Source: Lepagella muris (GTDB lineage: Bacteria; Bacteroidota; Bacteroidia; Bacteroidales; Muribaculaceae). From it: a DNA stretch of 64,000 nucleotides. Shown here piece by piece: positions 17,998 through 27,219 of the stretch (its first letter is position 1; every line of letters starts with the position of its first letter). The notes beneath the pieces were generated by a model. The model did not search any database, was not told where the DNA came from, and saw only the letters and a list, made by a program, of their open reading frames with translations. The stretch is taken from the NCBI RefSeq assembly GCF_004793975.1, contig NZ_SRYB01000017.1, positions 41,095-105,094 on the forward strand, read 5' to 3'. Position numbers and translations under genes: made by a program.

Positions 17998-18461
17998 TGT
18001 CGTAAAAGGTTGAAAATAATTTGAAAAGTGAGATAAATGTTTGTAAATTGAGAAATAATGCTTAAATTTGTGCGGCAAAGTCTGCCCGCAGGAGCCCGAT
18101 AAGGTTTCCGGAAAGCGAATCCGGCGAGCCGAAGGGTTTGGGGTGGGGTCTGCTGACATATTATAATAGAGCGTCTTTGTGCGCTTTGTTCTTGACTCTG
18201 AGAAACTTTCCACAAATTCTTTTCCAGTCAAAGACAAAGGCAACAAGGTCGCTCACGGCAAGGTTATAGTCCTTGGTGTACCTGTATGTATAGTGTACCT
18301 GAGGTTTATATATACCAACACGTGGGCTTCTACGTTGTTTGTCTCGACTGGGAGAAGGATACCAACGTCTCTCAGGGCAGGACGAGCAAAGAAAGAGAAT
18401 CCTGCGTTTTCTATTTTTATATGCCAAGAATTACGTAAAATCCGATAAGGGATTCAATCGG
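17998..18461 (+). repeat. Dispersed structured intergenic repeat, copy A
   Basis: First of three related ~450-490 bp elements (the others are at 20543 and 26090), all on the plus strand and each upstream of a secreted or membrane gene set. Shared landmarks in order: a TTTG-N19-TAAATTTG promoter, a GC-rich block with GGCAAAGTCTGCC and CCGGAAAGCGAATCCGG, GGTCGCTCACGG, GGTGTACCTGTATG, CACGTGGGCTTCT, ACGAGCAAAGAAAGAGAATCC, and a final CCGAT...ATCGG hairpin. Short open frames occur on both strands, but they differ between copies and shift frame, so I do not call them genes. Copy A is the most divergent in its 3' half. The stem TTGTTTGTC/GACGAGCAA is kept by G-U pairs. It fills most of the 17843-18505 gap. 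Confidence 0.8.
18040..18070 (+). promoter_or_regulatory. Promoter within repeat copy A
   Basis: TTTG at 18040-18043, a 19-nt spacer and TAAATTTG at 18063-18070. The predicted start falls near the GC-rich GCGGCAAAG block, so the transcript would run through the repeat towards the lipoprotein gene at 18506. Confidence 0.65.
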
Positions 18462-18505
18462 GGACACATTGGATGTATTTTTCAAACATAATTAATATCT
18501 ACATT

Positions 18506-19450
18506 ATGAACAATTCTAAGTTAGCAATCCTGCTTGCCTCATTGAGCTTTTTTTCAACGGCTTGCAAAAATTCCGGTAGTGCCACCACAGCAGACAACGA
18601 AACCGATTCACAAGTGGCTGAATCTCCAAAACCTACCCAAGGAATATGGGAAATGATCGGTATGGATGATGAGGGTCCTCTACTTGAAATCAGGGATGAC
18701 GAGGTGGATTACTATGAATACGGCTTCGGTAATATGCCCCAGAGATACATAGTCACTAACCGTACTGATTCTACAGTGGAATTCCAAGATAAGAAGAAAC
18801 GTGGTCTTGTATTATTCACAGATAACTTTATAGACTTGCAGATATATAATGTTGCGGATGGAGAAATGTGTCTCTCGGAGCAGAGCACACCATATCCGAC
18901 ATACGGAGGTCTTGTCTCAAGGAGTAAGGATGATCAGCGCACAGTCTATTCCGACACGGCATGCACGGTAGTGGCAGGTTTGGCAGAAAAATATGTGGCA
19001 CTCCCCATCATTTCGCTGCATCCGACTTACACTGCGTTGCTCTTAAATGGGAAGGATACTGTATGTCTCCCAAATAATAGGGTGGGGTTTGATTACGCCA
19101 AGTGCAACCTCGCAGGATTTGGTGGAATGTATGAATCCACCGCAAAGGATGGTACATCGTATGAGATATCCGATATTACTTTGGGCGATTCAAACAGTAA
19201 GAACCAGCGTTTCAAGATAATGAAGAATCTCATGGAAGAGTTCCGTGGATACAGCAATTATTATCTTGGGCATTCCGATGGCAACCGCATAGTGGTGGAT
19301 TCGATCACGGATGACTACGATGCTTTTGAGAATGCAGATGGATCCAAGTTCACAAAATTGGATAAACCGTTTGACATTATGGTGTATTCCACGATCAGGT
19401 CAAATCTCATGTACGTTGACAGCGTGGCATATAGACCGGCATCATATTGA
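18506..19450 (+). CDS. Hypothetical lipoprotein
   Basis: I do not recognise this 314-residue protein. It begins MNNSKLAILLASLSFFSTACKNSG, a type II signal peptide with the lipobox STAC, so it should be a lipid-anchored envelope protein. An ATG 33 bp upstream in frame would put hydrophobic residues before the signal and is less likely. The mature part is acidic, rich in Asp, Gly and Tyr, and probably beta-rich, with no motif I can name. It is followed after 47 bp by another secreted protein. Both lie between repeat copy A and a terminator at 20438-20466, so they look like a two-gene unit. Confidence 0.75.
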   Translation: MNNSKLAILLASLSFFSTACKNSGSATTADNETDSQVAESPKPTQGIWEMIGMDDEGPLLEIRDDEVDYYEYGFGNMPQRYIVTNRTDSTVEFQDKKKRGLVLFTDNFIDLQIYNVADGEMCLSEQSTPYPTYGGLVSRSKDDQRTVYSDTACTVVAGLAEKYVALPIISLHPTYTALLLNGKDTVCLPNNRVGFDYAKCNLAGFGGMYESTAKDGTSYEISDITLGDSNSKNQRFKIMKNLMEEFRGYSNYYLGHSDGNRIVVDSITDDYDAFENADGSKFTKLDKPFDIMVYSTIRSNLMYVDSVAYRPASY

Positions 19451-19497
19451 GTTATAGTGTTAAATAATTAATATTCATGTACTTAATCTCTGAAAAT

Positions 19498-20409
19498 ATG
19501 ATTAAGAAAATTGCGTTACTATTTATCTCCTTGATTTTCCCATCTTTGTGCGCGTTTGCACAGGAACCAAGACAAAGCAGTTTTGATGACTTCGTATTTA
19601 AGACTCCGGTGGCTTATAAGACCGATTATACAAATGAGACAAACCGCATCTTGGAAATTTCGGACTGGGGACCGTTTACCGCAGTTAGGATGTCGGATAA
19701 AGTGAGAATTTTGGCAGACAGTGCTGATGTATATATTCATCCATACGAATTTCTGTGTGATCCCGTCACCGGGAAAAGATATCATCTTGTGAATTCCGAG
19801 AACTTACCTAAATTTCGTGGGATTAAATATTTAAAAAGAAAGAATGGAATGCCAACCAATTATGATATTGAGTATACCCTTCTGTTTGATCGTGTCCCTC
19901 AGGATGTCAAGATGGTGGAATTTCATCATAATCCACGATGGGAAAACTTTGACAAATACTATTCTTCGAAAACTTTCTTTGACATTGACATGACTAAAAG
20001 AAAGGTTTATGCCGAAGATAAATACCAGTGGGTAAACCTTGAGCCAAAAGCAGACAAAATCAAATATTATACTCCGCTTGGGTTGGCAAAAGACGCAGAA
20101 CCGGAAAATGGGAAAAGTCATCTTTTTCTAAATCTTGCTTTTCGGAATGTGGAAGCAAATAGTCAATATGGATCAATCAGTTTCTGGCTCAATAATAATT
20201 TCTCGCTAGTGGATCAATCAAAGAATCGCACTTACAAATCAGGAGCGGTGTTCGGTTTTCCGCTCGGGAAAGATAATTTTCAATACATTCAGGGGTATGA
20301 TATCATGGCATTCGGTGTAATAATAGAGGATGTTGATTCAGATGTGGAAGTTGTTGATGTGTATGCGGGCAATACCTGTATTATCAAAGGTCTTCATCTG
20401 AAACCGTGA
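19498..20409 (+). CDS. Hypothetical secreted protein
   Basis: A 303-residue protein with a clear type I signal peptide (MIKKIALLFISLIFPSLCAFAQ, cleavage after AFA-Q). The start at 19498 is chosen because the in-frame ATG 21 bp earlier adds residues before the basic n-region. The rest is beta-rich with scattered aromatic residues (for example DKYQWVNLEPKADKIKYY and QYGSISFWLNNNFSL). It has no cysteine motif or catalytic pattern that I can name. It is the second gene of the unit with the lipoprotein at 18506. A terminator follows 28 bp downstream. Confidence 0.72.
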   Translation: MIKKIALLFISLIFPSLCAFAQEPRQSSFDDFVFKTPVAYKTDYTNETNRILEISDWGPFTAVRMSDKVRILADSADVYIHPYEFLCDPVTGKRYHLVNSENLPKFRGIKYLKRKNGMPTNYDIEYTLLFDRVPQDVKMVEFHHNPRWENFDKYYSSKTFFDIDMTKRKVYAEDKYQWVNLEPKADKIKYYTPLGLAKDAEPENGKSHLFLNLAFRNVEANSQYGSISFWLNNNFSLVDQSKNRTYKSGAVFGFPLGKDNFQYIQGYDIMAFGVIIEDVDSDVEVVDVYAGNTCIIKGLHLKP

Positions 20410-20437
20410 CAGTGCTGGATCTTTAAAAAGACATTGG

Positions 20438-20466
20438 AAAGGAGTCTGCGATAATCAGACTCCTTT
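20438..20466 (+). terminator. Rho-independent terminator
   Basis: Perfect 11-bp stem AAAGGAGTCTG (20438-20448)/CAGACTCCTTT (20456-20466), with the T-run beginning inside the descending arm. It ends the lipoprotein/secreted-protein unit just ahead of repeat copy B. Confidence 0.85.
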
Positions 20467-20542
20467 TTAGACCAGTATTGATATGACAAATTTAATTTTT
20501 CGAAATAAGTTTAGATTTCATTCCATAAAAATGGATGCCAAA

Positions 20543-20993
20543 TAGTTGTAAATTGAGAAATAATGCTTAAATTTGTGCGGCAAAGTCTGCCCGCAGGAGC
20601 CCGATAAGGTTTCCGGAAAGCGAATCCGGCGAGCCGAAGGGTTTGGGGTGGGTCTGCTGACATATTATAATAGAGCGTCTTTGTGCGCTTTGTTCTTGAC
20701 TCTAAGAAACTTGGCGGTTTCAAACAAAATCCAGTTAAAGGACAAGGGCAACAAGGTCGCTCACGGTATGGTTATAGTCCTTGGTGTACCTGTATGTGTA
20801 GGTACAAGGGTTCCTATATACCTACACGTGGGCTTCTGCGTTGCTCGTCTTGACTGGAACGGCAACGCCAAGGCCTCTTAGAGTGGGACGAGCAAAGAAA
20901 GAGAATCCCACGTTTTCTGTTTTATATGCCATGAAAATACTTAATCACAAAATCCGATAAGGGATTCAATCGGAGCCGCATCATCTATGGCTC
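20543..20993 (+). repeat. Dispersed structured intergenic repeat, copy B
   Basis: Second copy of the family at 17998 and 26090. It lacks the ~45 bp that copies A and C share upstream of the promoter box. Its inner stems are TGTACCT/AGGTACA, TGTAGGTA/TACCTACA, TTGCTCGTC/GACGAGCAA and CGTGGG/CCCACG. After the CCGAT...ATCGG hairpin it shares with copy C an extra AGCC...GGCT hairpin that copy A lacks. From 20994 to 21201 I see only AT-rich sequence with no recognisable signal. The downstream gene is the FG-GAP protein at 21202. Confidence 0.82.
20545..20575 (+). promoter_or_regulatory. Promoter within repeat copy B
   Basis: GTTG at 20545-20548, a 19-nt spacer and TAAATTTG at 20568-20575. The geometry equals that of copies A and C; only the first base of the -33 box differs. 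Confidence 0.6.
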
Positions 20994-21201
20994 TATCTGA
21001 TACACTACTACACTACATCTTCAATATTTTAGATTTATAAAAACAGTAAACGGTTATGAAATGATCATATAGCCGTAGCAATTGTTGTGGATCGTCATTA
21101 GATACAGTTATTGAGTTCTGCTTTTAGTGCGCTTGTTTGCATCATCTGCGTGAATATATAGGATGATTTTTTACCTTGATACATATAAAAACTAACATAA
21201 A

Positions 21202-24200
21202 ATGAAACAAAGCTCAAAATTAAACAGAAATCTGGTGCTTGCCGGTGGTTTCGCATTGCTGACCACAGCTATCGCCATGTCGCAAAGCGGCTTTTCGCAC
21301 GGCAATCCGACACGAGCCTCTGAGGAGGGAATTTTGGTGGTTGACCTTAACAAGGAGTGTTGGTATGATCTTGACGGAGATGGGAAACGAGAATTCTATC
21401 AATCAAACGTATACGTGGGTAATCGTCGTTATAAAGGATTGTTCCGGTTGAATGAAGAATGTAATCTGGCGAATTATATCATTGATTCTTACAGAAATTT
21501 AGGAAGTGACGCAATGGCGAATATTGTCAACTTTGGTCTTGATATTCCGGGTTTTGCCTATGGCGGTTCAAAGGAATTTCCTATATACAAGACCAACGGC
21601 ACTGAGGATCCTGTACCCATTGATACGGTGCAGGCAAGGTCTGTCAATTTCATTGATATTGACAACAACGGCACAAATGATATATGGCTTCGTGGATACA
21701 ATAATGATGCCAATGTTGCAATCATGGGACCTGACGAGAGGTTTATGTATCGTACGGTGAAGATAATGTCACCTCAGGAGTACTATGACTATATAGTTGA
21801 GAAACCGAGTTCGGGATTGGGTTCCGGAATGTCTGTGATTGATATTTCAACCGGAACACCGGGCTGTTTCGGTTCTTTCCAACAGATAGATATCAACAAT
21901 GACGGTCTGATGGATTACATCTTGCCTTCTACCGGTGAGTATCTGATGAACATAGGCGATGGTGCCTTCATGAAAAGTAAGTTTGCCGGAAAAATCTATT
22001 TCCGTGATTTCAATGACGACGGTTTAAACGACATGCTCTCATACAATGACAAGGAGAAACAGCTCACTGTCACTTATCAGAATAAGGATGGTGAGCCGGA
22101 GACAAAGAAGCTTGTCAGTGGTATGGCATGTGGCGACAAGATATGGTGTCATGACTTTGATAAGGATGGTGATATAGATATATTGGTGCCTTTCAATGGA
22201 TTGGAAAACAATGAACAAGGATATCTGATTATGCTTGAGAACAAAGGGGATGGTTCCTTCAAAAAGCATGAGCATTATATTGATAAGGGGCAATTATTCT
22301 TGGATTGCGCAGATGTTGACAATGACGGTAATTACGAAGTCTTCTTTTTGGGAGGTGATACATATTATGGTAATGATATGTATGTTTGGTATCTTAAAGT
22401 CACAGGAGTTGATGTGGATGAAAATGCAGTTAAGCTTCATGACCAAGAACCTAATGATGAAAGGATTGCCCTTTTAGATGCTAACAACAGTGGTTTTGTA
22501 AAACTTTACAGCTACTTTGGTTCATATCCGGATTATGAATATAAATCATTCTCTTTCGGAGACGTACCAAACACACGACCCGAAAAGATGGCTAAGCCAT
22601 CTGTCGTTTACAATGAGGAGGATGAGACAATTGAGATATCATGGGATCTTGGTGCTGATAAAGAGACAGCCTCTCTCGACCTCACTTACGAACTGAGGAT
22701 AGGTACAGCTCCTGATAAATGTGATATCCTCTGGGTTGATGCTCTTGCCGATGGTCATCGCCGTAATTTTAAGGATGGAAATTGCGGATATCTGACAATG
22801 CGTAAGTTCAACACAACCTCTTGGCCTGAAGGGAAGATTTATATCTCCATCCAGTCAATTGACGGTAATTATATGGGTTCGGAATTCAGTGATTACGCAA
22901 TAGTTGAGAAGAAGACGGCTGCCGCCGATTTCCTGATAGATTGCGCAGTCACTACCGCAGTCACGGAAGAGGTGAAACTCAGATTCTTCGGTACACCGGA
23001 TTCCTCCGTCACTTACGGTTGGGATTTTGATGGTGCTGAGATTGTCTCTGAGAATGGAGTGGATGCTGTCGTGAAATGGGCAACGCCTGGCACGAAAAAG
23101 ATTAGCTTGACGGCAACTACGGCAGTCGGTAAGACAAGGACGGAGACAAAGGAATTGAAGGTAGTTCCGGCAAAACTTGTTCCGGATAAGAAGATGGGGG
23201 AGATATACCTGGAACCTTCAGTAGCTGTAGACTTGGATTTCGATGGTGTCTATGAATTGTTTGATGGTCGTTTTTACGAAGCAAATGCTGATGGAGAATA
23301 CAATCTGTTGAAAAGATTGTTTAATAATAATCTCCCTGGTGGGGGAAACATTGCTGATATCAACAGAGATGGTATGCCCGATGTCTACTGTAACACTTCT
23401 AATAAAATATCACATACCTTGAATCTTGGAGACAAGGATATGGAAATTGTTGATTTTGACAATCTTGAAAGAAAATCAATTAAATTATTCGCAGATTTGG
23501 ATAATGATGGCTTCTCCGACGGCTATTTCGGTGTCGATTTGGGTTATAATAGGGGAAATTACAAGTCAATGGAGGATATTACCGATTTAAACACACTTCT
23601 CTATTGGGGAACTATCAAGGAGATATATGATTATGACGGCGATGGCTTTATGGATTTATGCGTGATAAGAGTAAATAATTTTATTGATTGGGAGCATGTC
23701 TATTTATATCGCAATTTGGGAAATCGTAATTTTGAATTGGATAAAACAATTTCAGTTGAAACATCTGTTAAAAATATAATTTCATCGGATATTGATGGTG
23801 ACGGCAAAATGGATATGGTTAGTTCCGATTATGCTTCGGGTTTGGGAGTGACTTCTTATTCCGATTACGTATATGTTTATTGGGGCGATGGAACAAACAT
23901 GAAAATACCCGCGCCAGCAGGACATCAATTCTGTGATATCAGCGAAATCGCAGACCTTGATAATAATGGCTGTAATGATATCATATTAGATGTAGTTAAT
24001 GGCGAGTCTGTTTCAACATGTATTATTTTCTTTTATTCAGATCGGAGCTATGAAATAGTGAATTGCGGAGAAAGACGTAATTTTGGTGAAGCATTCTTCC
24101 GGCGTGCTGATGGTAGAATGGGACTTGGAGCCAATATCGTGATAGGTCCTGGAAATACTCTTCCAACCGCTCCCACCGGAATCAAGATGACAGAGACGGA

Positions 24201-25782
24201 TGACTTCTATGTCTTCTCTTGGGATGCTGCATCTGATGCCGAGACTCCTGTTGCCGGATTGAAATACAATATTTCCCTTAAACTGAAGGATAAGGAGGGG
24301 GATAATTCCTACGTCTGGTCGCCATTGAATGGCGGTATGAATGGAGTGCCGGTGCCAAGCAGTGCCCAGTTGCTTGTATCCACCACAGTCTCTATCCCGA
24401 AGAGTGCTGTCGGTCCCGGTGACTATGAGTTTAAGGTGCAGGCTGTAGACACTCAGATGGAGTGTGGCGATTTCTCCGAGGCATACGGGTTCTCCGTTTC
24501 TATGAACAACTTCATATCCGGTCCGTCAGAGACTATGGTCAACAAGAGGAATATGTTCCGACTCTTCCCCGGAATTGATGCGTCCACAATCAACTTCGGA
24601 GAGGGTGCCGTGGTAGAAAGCGTGGAGGATAAGAGTATAACTGTGTATTGGACCTCAGAAGGGGAGAAGAACATTACTTATGGCGAATATTCCAAAGCGG
24701 TGTTTGTGCATCCAGCCCTTGATGCTTCTTTCTATATTCCTGAAGAGGTATTCTTATTTTCAAAAGTTAATGTCAACTGGGATAATGATCACAACAGTGA
24801 ATGGAAAGTAGAAGGATTACCATTTCCGGGAGATGGTATTTTACCATCTTCTTCAAATAATTATGGAGTAACTTATACACAGACAGAAGACAACTCCGGA
24901 TATCTGACAATTGGAAATAACAATGGATCATCTTACTATAAACTTAGGATTACGCATACATTGACTGAAAGCTATGGTACAGACTCTTATTCAGTGGAGT
25001 TCAAGACAGTGAGGATGAAGGAGAATCCGACTATCACATTAGTGGATATTGATGAGGAGACCAATAAGCATCGTATCCGCTGGAGTGTGCCTGAGGAACT
25101 TCGTTCAGGATTACACCGTGCATATATGGCGAATGTCTATAAGGAAACCTCTGAATTCGGCGTATATGAGTTGTTGAGTACTATGTCTGCCGATGATTAC
25201 ACCTCGCATATTGATGAATATTCCGATCCCGACAAGATGGCATCACGCTACTCCCTCTCCTATAAAATGGGTTATGGGGAGACAATGATGTCGGTGGCTC
25301 ATCAGCCGATTCATCTGCAGATAAACCAAGGTGGTGCGAATATCTGGAATCTCTATTGGGGTAAGTATGAGGGTCGCAACATAACCACCTACCGCATCTT
25401 GCGTGGCAATTCTCCGCAGACTCTTGAATGTATAGCGGAGGTGTCGGGAAACGTCACCTCTTACACCGACTACGACGTTCCGACCGATGCATATTATGCG
25501 GTTGAGATACTTCTTAATGTCGGGACACGCGCCACTGAGACATTGAGATCGCGTTCTAATGTGGTGTCTGTATCGGATAGCGGTGTTGATGATGTGTTAG
25601 AGGATGGCTTCTACGTTGTCAAGGAAGGTAACAGTATGACAGTCATATCTGACGCTGACGTGACTGTTGTGAATGCTCAAGGTATTGTGATTTATACCGG
25701 AAAACCATGCAGAATCGATAATCTGTCAAAAGGTCTTTACATCGTGAAGTCGGACAAACGTATACGTAGGGTCATGATTTGA
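21202..25782 (+). CDS. Large secreted FG-GAP/VCBS-repeat protein with PKD-like domain and T9SS-like C-terminus
   Basis: A 1526-residue exported protein. An N-terminal signal (MKQSSKLNRNLVLAGGFALL...) precedes two blocks of calcium-binding DxDxDG-type repeats. Block one holds DIDNNGTNDIW, DINNDGLMDYI, DFNDDGLNDML, DFDKDGDIDIL and DVDNDGNYEVF (roughly residues 150-385). Block two holds DLDFDGVYEL, DINRDGMPDV, DLDNDGFSDG, DYDGDGFMDL, DIDGDGKMDM and DLDNNGCNDI (roughly 675-930). Between and after them are fibronectin-like segments and a PKD-like stretch (TYGWDFDGAEI). The end, LSKGLYIVKSDKRIRRVMI, resembles a type IX secretion sorting domain. The FG-GAP blocks probably form beta-propellers for surface adhesion or glycan binding. 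The gene stands alone between repeat copy B and the terminator at 25815. Confidence 0.85.
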   Translation: MKQSSKLNRNLVLAGGFALLTTAIAMSQSGFSHGNPTRASEEGILVVDLNKECWYDLDGDGKREFYQSNVYVGNRRYKGLFRLNEECNLANYIIDSYRNLGSDAMANIVNFGLDIPGFAYGGSKEFPIYKTNGTEDPVPIDTVQARSVNFIDIDNNGTNDIWLRGYNNDANVAIMGPDERFMYRTVKIMSPQEYYDYIVEKPSSGLGSGMSVIDISTGTPGCFGSFQQIDINNDGLMDYILPSTGEYLMNIGDGAFMKSKFAGKIYFRDFNDDGLNDMLSYNDKEKQLTVTYQNKDGEPETKKLVSGMACGDKIWCHDFDKDGDIDILVPFNGLENNEQGYLIMLENKGDGSFKKHEHYIDKGQLFLDCADVDNDGNYEVFFLGGDTYYGNDMYVWYLKVTGVDVDENAVKLHDQEPNDERIALLDANNSGFVKLYSYFGSYPDYEYKSFSFGDVPNTRPEKMAKPSVVYNEEDETIEISWDLGADKETASLDLTYELRIGTAPDKCDILWVDALADGHRRNFKDGNCGYLTMRKFNTTSWPEGKIYISIQSIDGNYMGSEFSDYAIVEKKTAAADFLIDCAVTTAVTEEVKLRFFGTPDSSVTYGWDFDGAEIVSENGVDAVVKWATPGTKKISLTATTAVGKTRTETKELKVVPAKLVPDKKMGEIYLEPSVAVDLDFDGVYELFDGRFYEANADGEYNLLKRLFNNNLPGGGNIADINRDGMPDVYCNTSNKISHTLNLGDKDMEIVDFDNLERKSIKLFADLDNDGFSDGYFGVDLGYNRGNYKSMEDITDLNTLLYWGTIKEIYDYDGDGFMDLCVIRVNNFIDWEHVYLYRNLGNRNFELDKTISVETSVKNIISSDIDGDGKMDMVSSDYASGLGVTSYSDYVYVYWGDGTNMKIPAPAGHQFCDISEIADLDNNGCNDIILDVVNGESVSTCIIFFYSDRSYEIVNCGERRNFGEAFFRRADGRMGLGANIVIGPGNTLPTAPTGIKMTETDDFYVFSWDAASDAETPVAGLKYNISLKLKDKEGDNSYVWSPLNGGMNGVPVPSSAQLLVSTTVSIPKSAVGPGDYEFKVQAVDTQMECGDFSEAYGFSVSMNNFISGPSETMVNKRNMFRLFPGIDASTINFGEGAVVESVEDKSITVYWTSEGEKNITYGEYSKAVFVHPALDASFYIPEEVFLFSKVNVNWDNDHNSEWKVEGLPFPGDGILPSSSNNYGVTYTQTEDNSGYLTIGNNNGSSYYKLRITHTLTESYGTDSYSVEFKTVRMKENPTITLVDIDEETNKHRIRWSVPEELRSGLHRAYMANVYKETSEFGVYELLSTMSADDYTSHIDEYSDPDKMASRYSLSYKMGYGETMMSVAHQPIHLQINQGGANIWNLYWGKYEGRNITTYRILRGNSPQTLECIAEVSGNVTSYTDYDVPTDAYYAVEILLNVGTRATETLRSRSNVVSVSDSGVDDVLEDGFYVVKEGNSMTVISDADVTVVNAQGIVIYTGKPCRIDNLSKGLYIVKSDKRIRRVMI

Positions 25783-25794
25783 TATACCTGTTAT

Positions 25795-25869
25795 GCTACG
25801 TTATAAGTCTATATGGAAAGTGGTCGCTCCGAGTCGGGGTGACCACTTTCCTTGTGTTGTATAGGGTGA
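25795..25869 (+). repeat. 75-bp terminator-bearing repeat, copy 1
   Basis: Nearly identical to 37339-37413, from GCTACGTT to ATAGGGTGA. The core is the terminator hairpin at 25815-25851. It sits 13 bp after the FG-GAP gene. The next 220 bp, up to repeat copy C, hold no gene that I can support. The only structure seen there is a perfect 7-bp hairpin, ATCACGC-TGC-GCGTGAT, at 25984-26000. Confidence 0.75.
25815..25851 (+). terminator. Strong hairpin after the FG-GAP gene
   Basis: GGAAAGTGGTCGCTCC (25815-25830) pairs over 16 positions with GGGGTGACCACTTTCC (25836-25851), counting two G-U pairs, around a 5-nt loop. It is followed by a T-containing stretch (CTTGTGTTGT) rather than a pure T-run. 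Confidence 0.75.
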
Positions 25870-26089
25870 GGATTATGTCTGCCAATGCATGAGATGCCCG
25901 AGAGGGAAAAAAGGAGTGTGGAAAATTGATTGGGAAAAATAAATTTGTAATCAAAATACCAATGACGATACATCAGGAGGGGCATCACGCTGCGCGTGAT
26001 CTGCTATCAACGTCCGCGCTATCTAAATCATTATGGCTTCAGCTCGTGGATGCAGCCCCACGGCGGCTATTAGGCATATTGTCGTGAGA

Positions 26090-26581
26090 AGTGTCGTAAA
26101 AGGTTGAAAATAATTTGAAAAGTGAGATAAATGTTTGTAAATTGAAAAATTATGCTTAAATTTGTGCGGCAAAGTCTGCCCGCAGGAGCCCGATAAGGTT
26201 TCCGGAAAGCGAATCCGGCGAGCCGAAGGGTTTGGGGGTGGGTCTGCTGACATATTATAATAGAGCGTCTTTGTGCGCTTTGTTCTTGACTCTGAGAAAC
26301 TTTCCACAAATTCTTTTCCAGTCAAAGACAAAGGCAACAAGGTCGCTCACGGCATGGTTATAGTCCTTGGTGTACCTGTATGTGTAGGTACATGTGTTTC
26401 TATATACCTACACGTGGGCTTCTGCGTTGCTCGTCTCGACTGGATAGGCACGTGGAAAGGCCGCTCGGAGTGGGACGAGCAAAGAAAGAGAATCCCACGT
26501 TTTCTGTTTTATATGCCATGAAAATACTTAATCACAAAATCCGATAAGGGATTCAATCGGAGCCAGCATCATCTATGGCTC
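26090..26581 (+). repeat. Dispersed structured intergenic repeat, copy C
   Basis: Third copy of the family, closest to copy B over its 3' half and to copy A over its 5' end (both have GTCGTAAAAGGTTGAAAATA ahead of the promoter). All stems listed for copy B are present, plus the CCGAT...ATCGG and AGCC...GGCT hairpins. It lies upstream of the tubulin-like operon whose first gene starts at 26673. Open frames inside it are not conserved in length or frame among the copies. Confidence 0.82.
26134..26164 (+). promoter_or_regulatory. Promoter within repeat copy C, upstream of the tubulin-like operon
   Basis: TTTG at 26134-26137, a 19-nt spacer and TAAATTTG at 26157-26164. It is the only strong promoter pattern I see before the nine-gene operon. 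Transcripts reaching the first gene would carry the whole repeat as a ~500-nt leader. Confidence 0.6.
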
Positions 26582-26672
26582 GAAATCGAACTTCATTACC
26601 CCGACATTTTTATACGCCAAACGGAGCAATCAGCCTTTCATTCCAGTCATATCATTTCATTACTTTACGGAG

Positions 26673-27212
26673 ATGTGGTTGATGTCTTCCATTTTATATG
26701 GGATATTAGTGGCAGTTATCCTTACGGCAATTGTGTATGCAATTAGTTCAAAATTAATTGCTGTTGACTTGAATATCATTCATATTGGAGCATTAGGGTG
26801 TCTTTTTATTTTTATTGCAGTACAATCCTTTTTGTTTTTCGCTGCATTGGAAGCAAAACAGGCATTGAATGAATGGTCGGATTCTGTCAATTTAATAATA
26901 TCTTCCGCATCGGATTTTGTAGACTCAGTAAAAGAGAATACAGATGCGGAGAAGCTTGCCAATGAATATAAACCGTATTTTGAGATGTTTGGACTGAATC
27001 TTGAAAATTCGGATAAATCGTTAAAGGAATCAATTGACGCATTAAACGATTATTTCAATGTATATATATGGAAAAGAGTTGGCTGGGTATCCGGAGCCAT
27101 ATTCTTATACATTCTGGCAAGTGTGTTGTTAACTTCAAAAAATAAATCAAAATCAACTTATAGCTACGGAGATACATCATCAATAGATATTTCCGATTGG
27201 CATAAATATTAA
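26673..27212 (+). CDS. Hypothetical inner-membrane protein, first gene of the tubulin-like operon
   Basis: I cannot assign this 179-residue protein to a family. It has two hydrophobic helices near the N-terminus (SILYGILVAVILTAIVYAIS and IIHIGALGCLFIFIAVQSFLFF), a middle segment of ~80 polar, probably helical residues, and a third helix (VGWVSGAIFLYILASVLLTS), then a Lys/Ser-rich tail. MotA/ExbB-like topology is conceivable but no motif supports it. The start at 26673 has GGAG just upstream; an in-frame ATG at 26682 is an alternative. It ends 7 bp before the tubulin-like gene, so the two are surely co-transcribed. Confidence 0.72.
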   Translation: MWLMSSILYGILVAVILTAIVYAISSKLIAVDLNIIHIGALGCLFIFIAVQSFLFFAALEAKQALNEWSDSVNLIISSASDFVDSVKENTDAEKLANEYKPYFEMFGLNLENSDKSLKESIDALNDYFNVYIWKRVGWVSGAIFLYILASVLLTSKNKSKSTYSYGDTSSIDISDWHKY

Positions 27213-27219
27213 ATACATC

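Noticed and set aside
17937..18448. Open frames of ~90 residues on both strands inside repeat copy A (and matching ones in B and C)
   Set aside because: They differ in frame, length and ending among the three copies, while the nucleotide landmarks and stems are kept. They are better explained as by-products of a noncoding repeat.
25984..26000. ATCACGC-TGC-GCGTGAT hairpin as a terminator
   Set aside because: The 3-nt loop stem is perfect, but no T-run follows and a strong terminator already lies at 25815.
17998..26581. The three dispersed repeats as insertion sequences or MITEs
   Set aside because: No terminal inverted repeats, no target-site duplications that I can see, no transposase relics, and all copies share orientation and a promoter-first layout.
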